Source of the DNA: Ruminiclostridium papyrosolvens C7
GTDB lineage: Bacteria; Bacillota; Clostridia; Acetivibrionales; DSM-1351
Direction of reading: 5' to 3'
Assembly (NCBI RefSeq): GCF_000421965.1
Contig: NZ_ATAY01000030.1
Location: 1-64,000, forward strand
Length of the DNA stretch: 64,000 bases
In this document: positions 29,436 through 37,987 of the stretch, in pieces
How positions within the stretch are numbered: the stretch's first letter is position 1
Layout of the letters: every line of letters begins with the position of its first letter
Position numbers and translations under genes: made by a program
The notes under the pieces: model-generated
What the model was told of the DNA's origin: nothing
The model's input: the letters and a program-made list of their open reading frames with translations, nothing else
Databases searched by the model: none

Positions 29436-30542
29436 ATGCCTTTAAAATTTCCAGTAGGTATTGTTATACCTTTTGCCGGACCACTTAAAGAAGACCAGTT
29501 GAAATCTTCCGGCTGGTTGCCTTGTGACGGAAGAGTGTTGGATAAAACACAATATTCAGAACTGTTTAATGTAATAGGAACAAAATATGGAGGAGATGGT
29601 ATTCCTAATTTTTATATACCTGACCTTCGAGGAAGATTTGTCCGTGCAACCGACCACGGAAGAGGGTACGACCCTGATGCGCAACAACGTAAGGCTGTAA
29701 GGTCAGGAGCAACGGCCGGGGACAATACGGGCTCGGTTCAGGATTATGCAACAGCCAAGCCAAAGAATAATTTTATAACAAACGATCAGGGCAATCATAA
29801 CCACTCAGTTGACCATCTGCCTACAGATTACTGGAATGCCGCATGTGCCATAACCGATAATGAAGGTGCGAATTTCCCTGGGCGTACAGCTACATCAGGG
29901 GAAGCCGGACAACATTCGCATACCATTATATCCGGCGGGGACAGCGAGTCCAGACCTGTAAACCTGTATATGTATTGGATTATAAAATTTACTTCAGCTG
30001 ATTATGATGAGTCTATGTTATTAGCAGCAGGGTCTATTGTATCTTTTGCAGGAGATGCAGTAAATCAGAGCAATGACCTGATTGCCAATGGTTGGCTTCC
30101 ATGTATCGGCAGTTCATATGAAGTCAGCAAATATCCTGACCTTTATGAGAACATCGTTAATATATACGGAGGTGATCAGACCAATTTTAATGTACCGGAT
30201 CTTAGAGGATTATTTGTACGAGGTGTAAACTCAAATACATCGGATACATCGGGAGCACATGGATCAACCAGAGTTGGGCAAATAGAGGAATATTCAACCT
30301 CTCTTCCAAAAACCTCCAATTTTTCATTATCAACAGACGGAGCTCATACTCACAGCGCTCCCAAACTGCCACAGGATAAATATATAGAAAATTATTGTGC
30401 AGGCCACGAAGTTGCCAATTATCCTTCAGGCCAAGTAACGGATAATAACGGAAATCATAAGCACATTATAGCCGGTGGTGATTCGGAGACACGACCTGTA
30501 AATATTTATCTGGATTATATTATAAAGTCCAGCAATGTTTAA
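29436..30542 (+). CDS. Tandem tail-collar-domain protein (two copies)
   Basis: The protein has 368 residues with ATG 29436 after AGGAGGAAG. Copy 1 (about 1-188) has GWLPCDGRVLDKTQYSELF, NFYIPDLRGRFVRA, NHNHSVD and HSHTIISGGDSESRPVN. Copy 2 (about 195-366) has GWLPCIGSSYEVSKYPDLY, NFNVPDLRGLFVRGV, AHTHS and KHIIAGGDSETRPVN. It is co-transcribed with the single-copy gene 27 bases upstream. Duplication within one protein and between genes suggests a multimeric fibre or adhesin. Confidence 0.82.
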   Translation: MPLKFPVGIVIPFAGPLKEDQLKSSGWLPCDGRVLDKTQYSELFNVIGTKYGGDGIPNFYIPDLRGRFVRATDHGRGYDPDAQQRKAVRSGATAGDNTGSVQDYATAKPKNNFITNDQGNHNHSVDHLPTDYWNAACAITDNEGANFPGRTATSGEAGQHSHTIISGGDSESRPVNLYMYWIIKFTSADYDESMLLAAGSIVSFAGDAVNQSNDLIANGWLPCIGSSYEVSKYPDLYENIVNIYGGDQTNFNVPDLRGLFVRGVNSNTSDTSGAHGSTRVGQIEEYSTSLPKTSNFSLSTDGAHTHSAPKLPQDKYIENYCAGHEVANYPSGQVTDNNGNHKHIIAGGDSETRPVNIYLDYIIKSSNV

Positions 30543-30562
30543 ATAACAGTACATAACTTTAA

Positions 30563-30676
30563 ATAACTGCCTCCGGCACAAAAAAAGGTTCAGACCATGT
30601 TGTAGAAACAGCACCTGACAGCGCTGAAAATGAACTAAAGCTTGATAAATTCAAGTTCAGAATAGTTCCCGTATAA
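30563..30676 (+). pseudogene. Possible coding remnant (37 codons) after collar genes
   Basis: A start-less frame reads SGTKKGSDHVVETAPDS then LKLDKFKFRIVPV and a stop, with natural-looking composition. An upstream stop codon closes the frame, and no ribosome site is seen. It may be the tail of a lost gene. The rest of the 208-base gap shows nothing. Confidence 0.3.
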
Positions 30677-30750
30677 TAAGTGTAATTTCATATACGTAAG
30701 AAAAAGCATGGATTGGCATATGCAGCCGATTCATGCTTTTTTAAGCAAAA

Positions 30751-31050
30751 TTAAATACTCCTTATTACAGATTCTAATAACCCCGGAAATCTTGCGTCTA
30801 GTTCATCATACCTTATGGACATAAACCTTTGTTTACCCTCAATCCGTACATTTATTAGGCCGGATTCCCTTAAAACCTTGAAGTGATGGGAAAGGGCGGA
30901 CTTTGTCAGGTCTATATTACAGCATGCACAGGTGGTTTCCTCCTGATTGGCAAGATTTTTTATAATCTGAAGCCGCGTAGGATCACCAAGTGCATTTAAA
31001 ACAGTAGATAAGCACATTTGTTCTGTTGTAGGATGAAATAATTCCCGCAA
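30751..31050 (-). CDS. ArsR-family transcriptional repressor
   Basis: The protein has 99 residues. The winged helix shows LNALGDPTRLQIIKNL, the recognition helix TKSALSHHFKVLRESGLI and the wing VRIEGKQRFMSI. The segment TTCACCNIDLTKS holds CxCC, which may bind metal. Divergent from the Old Yellow Enzyme gene, sharing a 178-base region with a perfect palindrome, so it probably controls that operon. Confidence 0.93.
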   Translation of the reverse strand: MRELFHPTTEQMCLSTVLNALGDPTRLQIIKNLANQEETTCACCNIDLTKSALSHHFKVLRESGLINVRIEGKQRFMSIRYDELDARFPGLLESVIRSI

Positions 31051-31117
31051 GTTCCTGTACCTCCTGTATTATTTTAATTTAATATACTATTGAATTATAC
31101 CACAGGCTATGATATAT

Positions 31118-31149
31118 TTAAATAGTTCAATTATATTTGAACTATTTAA
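31118..31149. promoter_or_regulatory. Perfect palindrome, likely ArsR operator
   Basis: TTAAATAGTTCAA (31118-31130), 6-base centre, TTGAACTATTTAA (31137-31149), perfect 13-base arms. It lies between divergent promoters; a TATAAT for the repressor is on the minus strand at 31099-31094. Confidence 0.7.
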
Positions 31150-31227
31150 CATAAGTAAACTTTATATTTTAGAATATAATAATAAGTATCTTTAAAAGAT
31201 TGTTAATTATGTATGGAGGTAGATATT

Positions 31228-32217
31228 ATGGAATTGCTGCATAAGCCGCTAAGTATAGGAAATCTGAAACTAAGCAACAGATTGGTCATGCCGCCCATGG
31301 CTACTGCAAAGTCGGAAGATGACGGGAAAGTAAGCCGGGACATTATTGAATATTACGATGAAAAGTCAAAGGGTGGCCATATAGGTCTTATAATTATTGA
31401 ACACAGTTATATAAACAGGGAAGGCAAAGCCAGTAGTAATCAGCTGTCCATAGCAGATGACAGTGTAATAGAAAATCTAAAGAAATTATCTGATGTAATC
31501 CACAAGAATGGCTCTAGGGCCATAATGCAGATTAACCATGCAGGAAGTGCCGCATCTGCCGAAATAACAGGAAACAGTCCGGTAGGCCCTTCTGCCGTAC
31601 CACATCCGAGAAATCCGAATGTTGTTCCCAGAGTACTTACCACGGAGGAAATAAAGGGTATAATCAGTTCGTTTGCAAATGCTGCCAAAAGGGTTAAAGA
31701 GGCGGGCTTTGACGGTGTCGAGATACATTCAGCCCATGGTTACCTTCTAAGTCAGTTTTTATCTCCAATAAGCAATAAGCGTTCCGATGAATACGGCGGA
31801 AATGTTTTAAACAGAATAAAAATACACCTTCAGGTAATTGATGCTGTAAAAAAAGCAGTAGGAGAGGACTTTACCGTTTTTCTGAGACTTGGGGCATCAG
31901 ATTATATGGAGGGCGGCACCACAATAGAGGATAGCATTATAGCAGCCGGTGAATTTCAAAAGGCAGGCGTGGCGGCTCTGGATATTTCAGGGGGCTTTTG
32001 CGGCTACATTAAACCGGATATAAATGAGCAAGGTTACTTCTGGCCTTTGACAAAGGCAATTAAGGAGCAGGTTTCCATTCCTGTCATACTTACCGGAGGA
32101 ATTACGGAGCCGGAGTCGGCAGAACAGCTTTTAGCTGATGGAAAGGCTGATTTGATAGGAGTAGGCAGAGCAATTTTGAATGATTCTGATTGGGCTGCCC
32201 GTGCAATGGGTATATAA
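31228..32217 (+). CDS. NADH:flavin oxidoreductase (Old Yellow Enzyme family)
   Basis: The protein has 329 residues with ATG 31228 after TATGGAGGT. It is an FMN barrel that reduces activated alkenes. It shows NRLVMPPMATAKS, QINHAGS, GFDGVEIHSAHGYLLSQFLSP and the phosphate-binding end TGGI and LIGVGRAIL. Length is that of the single-domain type, without the iron-sulfur and FAD domains of 2,4-dienoyl-CoA reductase. Probably induced through the divergent ArsR and followed by a DUF1858 gene. Confidence 0.94.
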   Translation: MELLHKPLSIGNLKLSNRLVMPPMATAKSEDDGKVSRDIIEYYDEKSKGGHIGLIIIEHSYINREGKASSNQLSIADDSVIENLKKLSDVIHKNGSRAIMQINHAGSAASAEITGNSPVGPSAVPHPRNPNVVPRVLTTEEIKGIISSFANAAKRVKEAGFDGVEIHSAHGYLLSQFLSPISNKRSDEYGGNVLNRIKIHLQVIDAVKKAVGEDFTVFLRLGASDYMEGGTTIEDSIIAAGEFQKAGVAALDISGGFCGYIKPDINEQGYFWPLTKAIKEQVSIPVILTGGITEPESAEQLLADGKADLIGVGRAILNDSDWAARAMGI

Positions 32218-32256
32218 ATTTAGATTAATAAATTAATCCCGTAAGGAGGTGATAAA

Positions 32257-32451
32257 ATGATAACAAAGGACTGGTCAATAACTGATATAGTTGAGAAATA
32301 TCCAAAAACTGCAGAAATATTGATGAACCATGGAATGCACTGTTTCGGATGTATGGCAGCAAGGTTTGAGAACATAGAACAGGGCGCAATGGCTCACGGT
32401 ATAAATGTAGATGAATTAATAAAAAAACTTAATGAGGCAATAAAGGAATAA
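32257..32451 (+). CDS. DUF1858 domain protein
   Basis: The protein has 64 residues with a strong AAGGAGGTGAT. It shows SITDIVEKYPKTAEILMNHGMHCFGCMAA, where CFGC gives a CxxC pair next to a helical domain. Stand-alone DUF1858 proteins occur beside redox enzymes and hydroxylamine-type proteins. Likely co-transcribed with the oxidoreductase 39 bases upstream. Function unknown; iron-sulfur or thiol chemistry is possible. Confidence 0.88.
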   Translation: MITKDWSITDIVEKYPKTAEILMNHGMHCFGCMAARFENIEQGAMAHGINVDELIKKLNEAIKE

Positions 32452-32476
32452 TTCTAAATAAGAATAGCAAGATTCA

Positions 32477-32531
32477 AAATAAGCATAATTACCGAAGCAA
32501 ATAAATGTTCCGGTTATTACGCTTATTTTTT
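32477..32531. terminator. Terminator between DUF1858 and DUF1646 genes
   Basis: AATAAGCATAATTACCG (32479-32495) pairs with CGGTTATTACGCTTATT with two mismatches, then TTTTT. Serves two converging genes. Confidence 0.75.
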
Positions 32532-32536
32532 ATCTG

Positions 32537-33592
32537 CTATATGAAGAATATTATTATGAAGTAAATAATAAGCAGTGCAAATCCAAGAGGAAGCCCGATT
32601 TTTGCCCATTCACGACTCTTAATGCCCAGTTTCCCTGCGGATATAATATTTGGAATATTGCCGGGAATGAGCATTCCCCCGCTTAGCAGCAGCCCCATAA
32701 GAATCGCCTGAATCTGTTTAGTACTCATAGCAGGGCTTACCTCGGCAGCTGCAAGTGTTGCATTGTCTAATACGGCGGAAGATATGTTAATCCAGTATAA
32801 TAGCATACTGGGCAAATGAATGACATATGTGTTTATAAGGGGCTTAAATCCGGAACCCAGCAGCTCTAAGGCTATTATAAATAAAAATATTTTTATGGCG
32901 CGAACAAATACTGCTTTTATGCTTTCTAGCTCCAAAACCCCTTCACTTTCGTCCTTCCAGCTAGTTTCACCCGCTATTTCATTTTGATTTGCCCTATGCA
33001 TCATTTTTGATACCACAGCTCCAAGTATTGCCATAACCAGGACTCCGGGAATAACGTATATGCCTATGTTCCTGAAAAGATACATAAAATCGGCTTTCAG
33101 AGAGGAAACTACTATAGTTGAAAGAGGCTCTCCAATAGGAGTTAGGGCTGAACCCAAGCCAATTGCAAAACAGGATATTACTGTTAGCTTTACCTTCTGA
33201 CTGTGCTTGAAGGGTAGGGCATGCACTATCTCAACAAGTATCAAAGCGGCGATTATAGCCGTAATCAGACTGGAAACCAGACCTAGAACTATTATTAGTA
33301 GAAAAACAAAGATGCTTATAGGTAAACGCTCTGTGGCATATCCTACAAATCTTTTGATTTTGCCTACTGAAATCCTGAAAATAAATCCGGCTACCAGTAC
33401 TGCACCGGTTATAAAATAGAGAAGATAGTTTTCAAATATATGCAGCACTAAGCCTCTAGAGAGTGTACCTGAAATTAATGTTGCTGCAATTCCCATAACT
33501 AGCAGAAAGTATTCCAGATTATGTTCTATGGGCTTAAATACAAAGGGTAGTATCAATATCAGCGCCAGTACAATCAAAAGTCCTATAATCAT
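32537..33592 (-). CDS. DUF1646 family cation transporter
   Basis: The protein has 351 residues with about ten membrane segments. It shows AIGLGSALTPIGEPLSTIV and SSAVLDNATLAAAEVSP, and GGMLIPGNIPNIISAGKLGI near the end, repeats like those of the NhaD/ArsB ion-transporter superfamily. DUF1646 genes are a known target of the class I sodium riboswitch. Here a 30-residue membrane peptide and a leader with a terminator lie upstream. Sodium or lithium export is likely. Confidence 0.88.
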   Translation of the reverse strand: MIIGLLIVLALILILPFVFKPIEHNLEYFLLVMGIAATLISGTLSRGLVLHIFENYLLYFITGAVLVAGFIFRISVGKIKRFVGYATERLPISIFVFLLIIVLGLVSSLITAIIAALILVEIVHALPFKHSQKVKLTVISCFAIGLGSALTPIGEPLSTIVVSSLKADFMYLFRNIGIYVIPGVLVMAILGAVVSKMMHRANQNEIAGETSWKDESEGVLELESIKAVFVRAIKIFLFIIALELLGSGFKPLINTYVIHLPSMLLYWINISSAVLDNATLAAAEVSPAMSTKQIQAILMGLLLSGGMLIPGNIPNIISAGKLGIKSREWAKIGLPLGFALLIIYFIIIFFI

Positions 33593-33615
33593 TTAATATC
33601 CTCCAAAAGTTCTTT

Positions 33616-33708
33616 TTATTTCATAAAATTAGCTAAAACAATTACAATTCCAATTGCGGCTACAACATAGCAGATTACCATTATAAGATGCCTTTTTATA
33701 TTATTCAT
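33616..33708 (-). CDS. 30-residue membrane peptide upstream of DUF1646
   Basis: ATG 33708 follows AAAGGGGGTGAC. It reads MNNIKRHLIMVICYVVAA then IGIVIVLANFMK: a basic start followed by one hydrophobic helix. The 23-base spacing to the DUF1646 gene and the strong site suggest a real co-expressed small protein, perhaps a transporter subunit. It is too short to confirm by coding statistics. Confidence 0.6.
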   Translation of the reverse strand: MNNIKRHLIMVICYVVAAIGIVIVLANFMK

Positions 33709-33805
33709 TAGTGTCACCCCCTTTACTCAAAACGCAGCCGGGGAACTTTCAAATATTGGGAAGTAATTTATGTTACGAGAACCAGATTTTTCTAAATAAG
33801 AACGC

Positions 33806-33910
33806 AAAAAAGGTGGAAAACTCGTAAATATACGAGCTTCCCACCCCAGAAGCCAAAAACTCTTGAAAACGGAAGTTATCCGTTCAACCGAAAAGAACTT
33901 TATTAACTTA
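33806..33910 (-). ncRNA. Candidate sodium (DUF1646/Na+-I) riboswitch with intrinsic terminator
   Basis: The minus-strand leader starts near 33909. It contains small hairpins GTTC/GAAC and CGGA/TCCG (about 33897-33865), then a terminator with arms GGTGGGAAGCTCGTA (33845-33831) and TACGAGTTTTCCACC (33826-33812) and six U (33811-33806). An aptamer-sized segment before a terminator, upstream of a DUF1646 transporter, is the arrangement of class I sodium riboswitches (formerly the DUF1646 motif). I cannot align it to the consensus from memory, so identity is inference; the terminator is clear. Confidence 0.6.
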
Positions 33911-33915
33911 CGGTT

Positions 33916-33944
33916 ATTATAACACGGTAAAAAAAATTGTACAA
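33916..33944 (-). promoter_or_regulatory. Promoter of DUF1646 transcript
   Basis: Minus strand TTGTAC (33944-33939), 17 bases, TATAAT (33921-33916). Confidence 0.65.
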
Positions 33945-33999
33945 TATTTATAAGGAGCTTAGGTATAAAAATAAACCACCGTATAAAAGGGGATAGACT

Positions 34000-34866
34000 A
34001 TGACAAGAAATTATTCGCAGTTAAATAAATATGAAGCAGAAAAACTGCTTGAATTTATAAATAGAAACAAAATAAATAAAACGTCCTTAGAAGACATGGA
34101 AAAACAATACAGGGCTGAAGGATTTGATTATGGTAAGGGTGTTATTGTAATCATTAATCAAGATAATATAATTGGATTGGCATCAGTAGTTTTGAAGGAA
34201 TGTAAAGAAAAAGGGATAGCTTACGTTATTAAGGTGGATATAAATGAAAACGTAGAGGATAAAAAGTCTGCTATCTGTGAAATTTTGCAAGAATCCAAGT
34301 ACATTGCCAAAAAGTATGGGGCAAACCAAGTATATTTAGGAACAAAGGATGATACAATTATCAAAATACTCAAAAATTTAGGTATGGAGAAACTGTATTC
34401 CGTAATAAGAATGAAATTGGATGATAGAAATGTAAAATATAAACCATTAGATTTGATTGAATTATCAGAGCAAAATAAAAATGAATACTTAACAATTTAC
34501 AATAATTCATTTAGAGAAGTCCCCAACGGATCAACATTAACAGAGAAAGAAGTTGAGGAATATGTAAAAAATGCAGATGAAAACAATTGTTATTATATAG
34601 TAACCGTTAATAATGAAAAGGTGGGTTTTCTACAATTTAATATTGAGGAAGGAATAGGTGAATTTGATTTGGGATTACTTAAAGTAGTTAGAGGAAAGGG
34701 ATACGGCAAGCTGCTTTTGGAAACTGCTATTAGTTTTTTGAACGAAAAGAAGGTGGCAGAAATTGATTTAATTGTTGTTACAAAAAATATAGTAGCCCTT
34801 AATATGTATAAAAAAAGAGGATTTAAAGAAAATGTATTATTGAGTGACTGGTTTCAAGTTCTGTAA
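34000..34866 (+). CDS. GNAT acetyltransferase (tandem GNAT domains)
   Basis: The protein has 288 residues. The C-terminal half (about 145-288) has the acetyl-CoA motif LLKVVRGKGYGKLLLETAI and the ending NIVALNMYKKRGF. The N-terminal half resembles a degenerate GNAT fold (VIVIINQDNIIGLASVV) that lacks the acetyl-CoA loop. The substrate is unknown. Coding is more AT-rich than flanks and it opens an accessory patch. Confidence 0.85.
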   Translation: MTRNYSQLNKYEAEKLLEFINRNKINKTSLEDMEKQYRAEGFDYGKGVIVIINQDNIIGLASVVLKECKEKGIAYVIKVDINENVEDKKSAICEILQESKYIAKKYGANQVYLGTKDDTIIKILKNLGMEKLYSVIRMKLDDRNVKYKPLDLIELSEQNKNEYLTIYNNSFREVPNGSTLTEKEVEEYVKNADENNCYYIVTVNNEKVGFLQFNIEEGIGEFDLGLLKVVRGKGYGKLLLETAISFLNEKKVAEIDLIVVTKNIVALNMYKKRGFKENVLLSDWFQVL

Positions 34867-34967
34867 CTGAGAAGCTTTAAAGATAGCATCATTGTGTAAA
34901 TTATTACCTTATAAGGAATAGTATGGTACAATATATTGAATAAAATTTATAGGAGAACCAAAATAAA

Positions 34968-35321
34968 ATGAAAAAACTCTTAACTATTTTAATGACATTA
35001 AGTCTGATAATCGGAATTACCGCATGCACAGGTGGAGATAAGAGTACAGCTACTCTTGATACTTTTATAAAATCTTATACTGATGCCGGTGTCAAAGTAG
35101 ATGCCAAAGAAAAACCTGTATTTGCTATGATAGGGGCTAAAGATGGTGTTATTTTCTATATGGATAATGAGAAAACAGCAATATATGAATATTCGTCGGA
35201 GAAAGAATTAAAAAAGAATAAGGAAGATAATAATCTTATAAAAGATTGGCCGTCAAATGGCAGGTTTTTACTTGAAACAAAAAACCAGAAAGCGATTGAC
35301 ATATTTAACGGTGTAAAGTAA
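34968..35321 (+). CDS. Small lipoprotein
   Basis: The protein has 117 residues; ATG 34968 follows AGGAGAACC. The signal peptide ends in the lipobox ITACTGG, so Cys21 should be lipid-anchored. The rest (about 97 residues) shows alternating strands, with KPVFAMIGAKDGVIFYMDNE. No family recognised with confidence. Probably attached to the outer face of the membrane. Confidence 0.8.
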   Translation: MKKLLTILMTLSLIIGITACTGGDKSTATLDTFIKSYTDAGVKVDAKEKPVFAMIGAKDGVIFYMDNEKTAIYEYSSEKELKKNKEDNNLIKDWPSNGRFLLETKNQKAIDIFNGVK

Positions 35322-35376
35322 CAATCGGTTTTGTAACAATAATAGTCTGGAGAAAGTTAAGGTACTGGAGGCTTTT

Positions 35377-35895
35377 ATGGGGCTGAAAATTTCTTTTGAA
35401 GTGCAAAACTTCAAGGCAGTAAGACTAATCGGTAAAGAGGTTGTTGTTGGCAAGAAAAATCCCGTTCCAGAATTATGGGATAGTATTTTAAATGGTGGTA
35501 CAAATGAGTTTCTTCAAAGTATGCCCGAGAGAGTGTCTCCAAAGGGAGACACAATAGGTTGGATGGGTGAGTACAATTTAAAGACTAAAGAGTTTACTTA
35601 TATTGCAGGGGTATTTACTAAGCCGGAAACTACGGTTCCAAACGGGTTTTCTCATCGTGACATCCCTGACTGTCTGATGGGGATTGGCTGGATAAAAGGT
35701 AACACTTCTCATCTTGAAAAGGGGGCTCATGCTAAAACAGAGAAAATAATGAAAGAGAACGGGTATATGCCAGATTATTCAATCGTTGGGATTTCAATGG
35801 AATACTATTCGTTCGATAATTATGCAAATATCAAAGAAGATGGTAATAATATCTTCACTTTTGGATATTTTTTGCCTTGTAAAAAAATTATTTAA
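35377..35895 (+). CDS. GyrI-like effector-binding domain protein
   Basis: The protein has 172 residues with TGGAGGC before ATG 35377. It has strand-rich GyrI/AraC effector domain features: FEVQNFKAVRLIGKEV, YIAGVFTKPETTVPNGF and YSFDNYANI. No DNA-binding part. Second protein of this fold in the window. It may bind drugs or act as a stand-alone sensor or hydrolase. Confidence 0.8.
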   Translation: MGLKISFEVQNFKAVRLIGKEVVVGKKNPVPELWDSILNGGTNEFLQSMPERVSPKGDTIGWMGEYNLKTKEFTYIAGVFTKPETTVPNGFSHRDIPDCLMGIGWIKGNTSHLEKGAHAKTEKIMKENGYMPDYSIVGISMEYYSFDNYANIKEDGNNIFTFGYFLPCKKII

Positions 35896-35908
35896 GATGA
35901 GGCTAATA

Positions 35909-36426
35909 ATGTCTAACATTTATTTTTTCAGGGGTAAGGCTGCGACAGGAAAAACAACTATAACAGATGCCTTGAGCAATAAAATAAAGGTTTCAATATT
36001 AAGAAAAGATAATATATTTGATGTCATATCACATTACATAGACGATAATTCAATAAATAATAGTATAACTTACGACTTGTTAGCAAAAATGATCCAGACT
36101 AATATAAATATTGTACAGATATAATTGTTGATATTGGCTTATCTAATACTGATAGTTGGAAGTTGTTTCTATCAAAAATTGATTTTAAGAATAATTGCAG
36201 AGTATTTATTTTTCATTGTGATTGTTCAGATTGGATTGCCTGGAGCAATAGGCTTCAAGATAGATTCAATAATCCATCTCCTAATCAATATTTTAAAAAG
36301 CTTGAAGAAGTTTTATCATACTATTCCAAATATAAAATTGAATTACTAGAAGATGAATACTATATTGATAGTTCTTTAAACTTAAAAAGTATCATAAACT
36401 TTGTTCTTGATAAAATTATTAATTAG
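35909..36426 (+). pseudogene. P-loop kinase, frameshifted
   Basis: ATG 35909 follows the GyrI-like gene by 13 bases. The P-loop is FFRGKAATGKTTITDAL, as in AAA-type small-molecule kinases (chloramphenicol phosphotransferase or shikimate kinase-like). The first frame stops at 36124. The -1 frame continues in register: DIIVDIGLSN, VFIFHCDCSDWIAWSNRL, and a C-terminus to 36426. One extra A in GTACAGATA (36113-36121) restores a 172-residue protein. Either a sequencing error or a recent mutation; other genes nearby are decayed too. Confidence 0.75.
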
Positions 36427-36496
36427 GCAGCGTAAATGAAATTATATGCGACACACGGTACATGTATTGACTCTCGTTTTTGTTTAGGGGGGACAT

Positions 36497-36859
36497 ATGA
36501 GCGAGTATAAAATATAAGCCATTGTTTTTGACTGGGGAGACACTTTAATGAGAGACCATTTAGAATTTAGTGGTCCAATGGTTGAGTGGCCTCATGTTGA
36601 CGTTATACCGGGTGTAAAGGATGTAATGTCTAAAATTTACAAGTCGTATATTTGCTGTGTTGATCAAATGCAGGAGATTCTGATTTGGAATTAATGAGGC
36701 TTGCATTAGCCCGCGTTTATTGAACCTTCTAAATATGTGGGGTTGTGGACTATATTGTTTTCAGAAATAAAAAACAATGACAAATTTCCATCTGCTGATT
36801 ATTTAATAAGCCGAATGGACGAGTTAAATAGTGTAATATGTAAACTCCAAAAAGTCTAA
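36497..36859 (+). pseudogene. HAD-like hydrolase remnant
   Basis: A good start (AGGGGGGACATATG, ATG 36497) leads to a stop after six codons (36515). The same frame then continues with IVFDWGDTLMRDH, the HAD catalytic motif I, and VDVIPGVKDVMSKI, and breaks near 36660. A second frame shows SNAGDSDLELMRLALARVY. A third segment ends with FPSADYLISRMDEL and a stop at 36859. Conserved motif III and IV regions look lost. This is a real decayed gene rather than one error. Confidence 0.7.
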
Positions 36860-36899
36860 ATTGTGGAAAGGTTATATTTATCGGAAAAGGAAAACTCCT

Positions 36900-37091
36900 A
36901 TGCAAAATAAAAATAAGCTTCTGATTATCAGAATCATTTTATCAGTATTATTAATAATGACACTTGTTTTAAAAAGGAATGACACTTGTTTAAAAAGGGC
37001 TCATTTTATCTCAGATAATGTAAACACAATAATAATAATTCTTATAGCAGTTGTCATAATATTTGGGCCATACAGATTTATCAGAAAATAA
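36900..37091 (+). CDS. Small membrane protein with two helices
   Basis: The protein has 63 residues from ATG 36900 (ORF also open from a few codons upstream). Two hydrophobic helices (about 8-24 and 44-58) flank a loop encoded by a 21/22-base tandem duplication (36956-36998). No clear ribosome site. It may be an unimportant or partly decayed gene. Function unknown. Confidence 0.45.
   Translation: MQNKNKLLIIRIILSVLLIMTLVLKRNDTCLKRAHFISDNVNTIIIILIAVVIIFGPYRFIRK
36956..36998 (+). repeat. Short tandem duplication, 22 and 21 bases
   Basis: Unit 1 (36956-36977) and unit 2 (36978-36998) both begin AATGACACTTG and end AAAAAGG, differing by one T in a T run. They lie in the small membrane gene. Confidence 0.85.
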
Positions 37092-37157
37092 TGTAAATGG
37101 GGTGCAGGAATGATATACAATCCATGCACCTCTTGGTATTTAAACAATAGAAGTTGA

Positions 37158-37850
37158 TTAATGCTGCTGCGGTTGCTGTGGATTCGGATTTTGAAAACTT
37201 GCGGGCTGTGGGTTATCCGCATTAAAGAACTGATCTCCCGGGGTAGATAGATTAAAGTAAAGTTTTGAATCCTTTGTGATGCCCCAGTCCTTCAATGAAC
37301 CGGTATCCTGAATTTTGTTAAAGGCTTCTCTGAACATAGTGTTATGAGCTTCCTCACGGTTCAGAAGAAAATCTATGGTACGTCTTACACCTTTGTCTGT
37401 TATCTGTCTGTAAAGATATTCGTAAACTACCTTGGCACGCTGCTCAGCTGCAATGTTAGAAAGAATATCAGCCGGAAGGTCTCCTGTTTCATTGACATAT
37501 GCAGCAGTCCACAACTGCCCTGAAGCGTTACTTAGCATAGGTGTAAGTCCCGTTAAAACGTGTGCTTCTATGTTGCCAATAGTCGCATTTTTAGCATCAA
37601 GAACATGACCGTTGAGTAAATTTACTGTTTGAGCAACCATTTCCATATGACTTAATTCTTCCGATGCGATATCCAAAAACAAGTCTTTTATCTCAGGGTC
37701 CTTTATTCTGAAACTCTGTGAAAGATACTGCAATGCAGCTTTAAGTTCACCCTGAGGGCCGCCCAGCTGTTCCTGAAGCATTGCTGCATAATTCGGATTA
37801 GGGCCGTCTACCTGAACATCCTGTAAAAGTGCTTTATCATGTTTAAACAT
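37158..37850 (-). CDS. Manganese catalase-family (CotJC-like) protein
   Basis: The protein has 230 residues; ATG 37850 follows AAGGAGAT and gives the usual MFKHDKALLQDVQVDGPNP start, while the longer frame to 37916 lacks a site. A ferritin-like bundle with metal glutamates and histidine in ASEELSHMEMVA (about 68-79) and in REEAHNTMFREAF (about 171-183). The C-terminus is Gln/Pro rich. The family splits hydrogen peroxide or forms part of the spore coat (CotJC). Stand-alone gene. Confidence 0.92.
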   Translation of the reverse strand: MFKHDKALLQDVQVDGPNPNYAAMLQEQLGGPQGELKAALQYLSQSFRIKDPEIKDLFLDIASEELSHMEMVAQTVNLLNGHVLDAKNATIGNIEAHVLTGLTPMLSNASGQLWTAAYVNETGDLPADILSNIAAEQRAKVVYEYLYRQITDKGVRRTIDFLLNREEAHNTMFREAFNKIQDTGSLKDWGITKDSKLYFNLSTPGDQFFNADNPQPASFQNPNPQQPQQH

Positions 37851-37987
37851 AATGTTATCTCCTTTTTTAAGTTGTTTGGTATTAGAATTTGTAGTATTTA
37901 ATAAAATATTCTTCAATTATTGCATCGAATATTAATTATTTTCATGGGTAAAGATAGTTTTAAATATAGTTTCTTATGGAGGTTACT

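Noticed and set aside
28800-30542. Prophage
   Set aside because: Only collar-domain genes; no capsid, terminase, integrase or lysis genes within the window.
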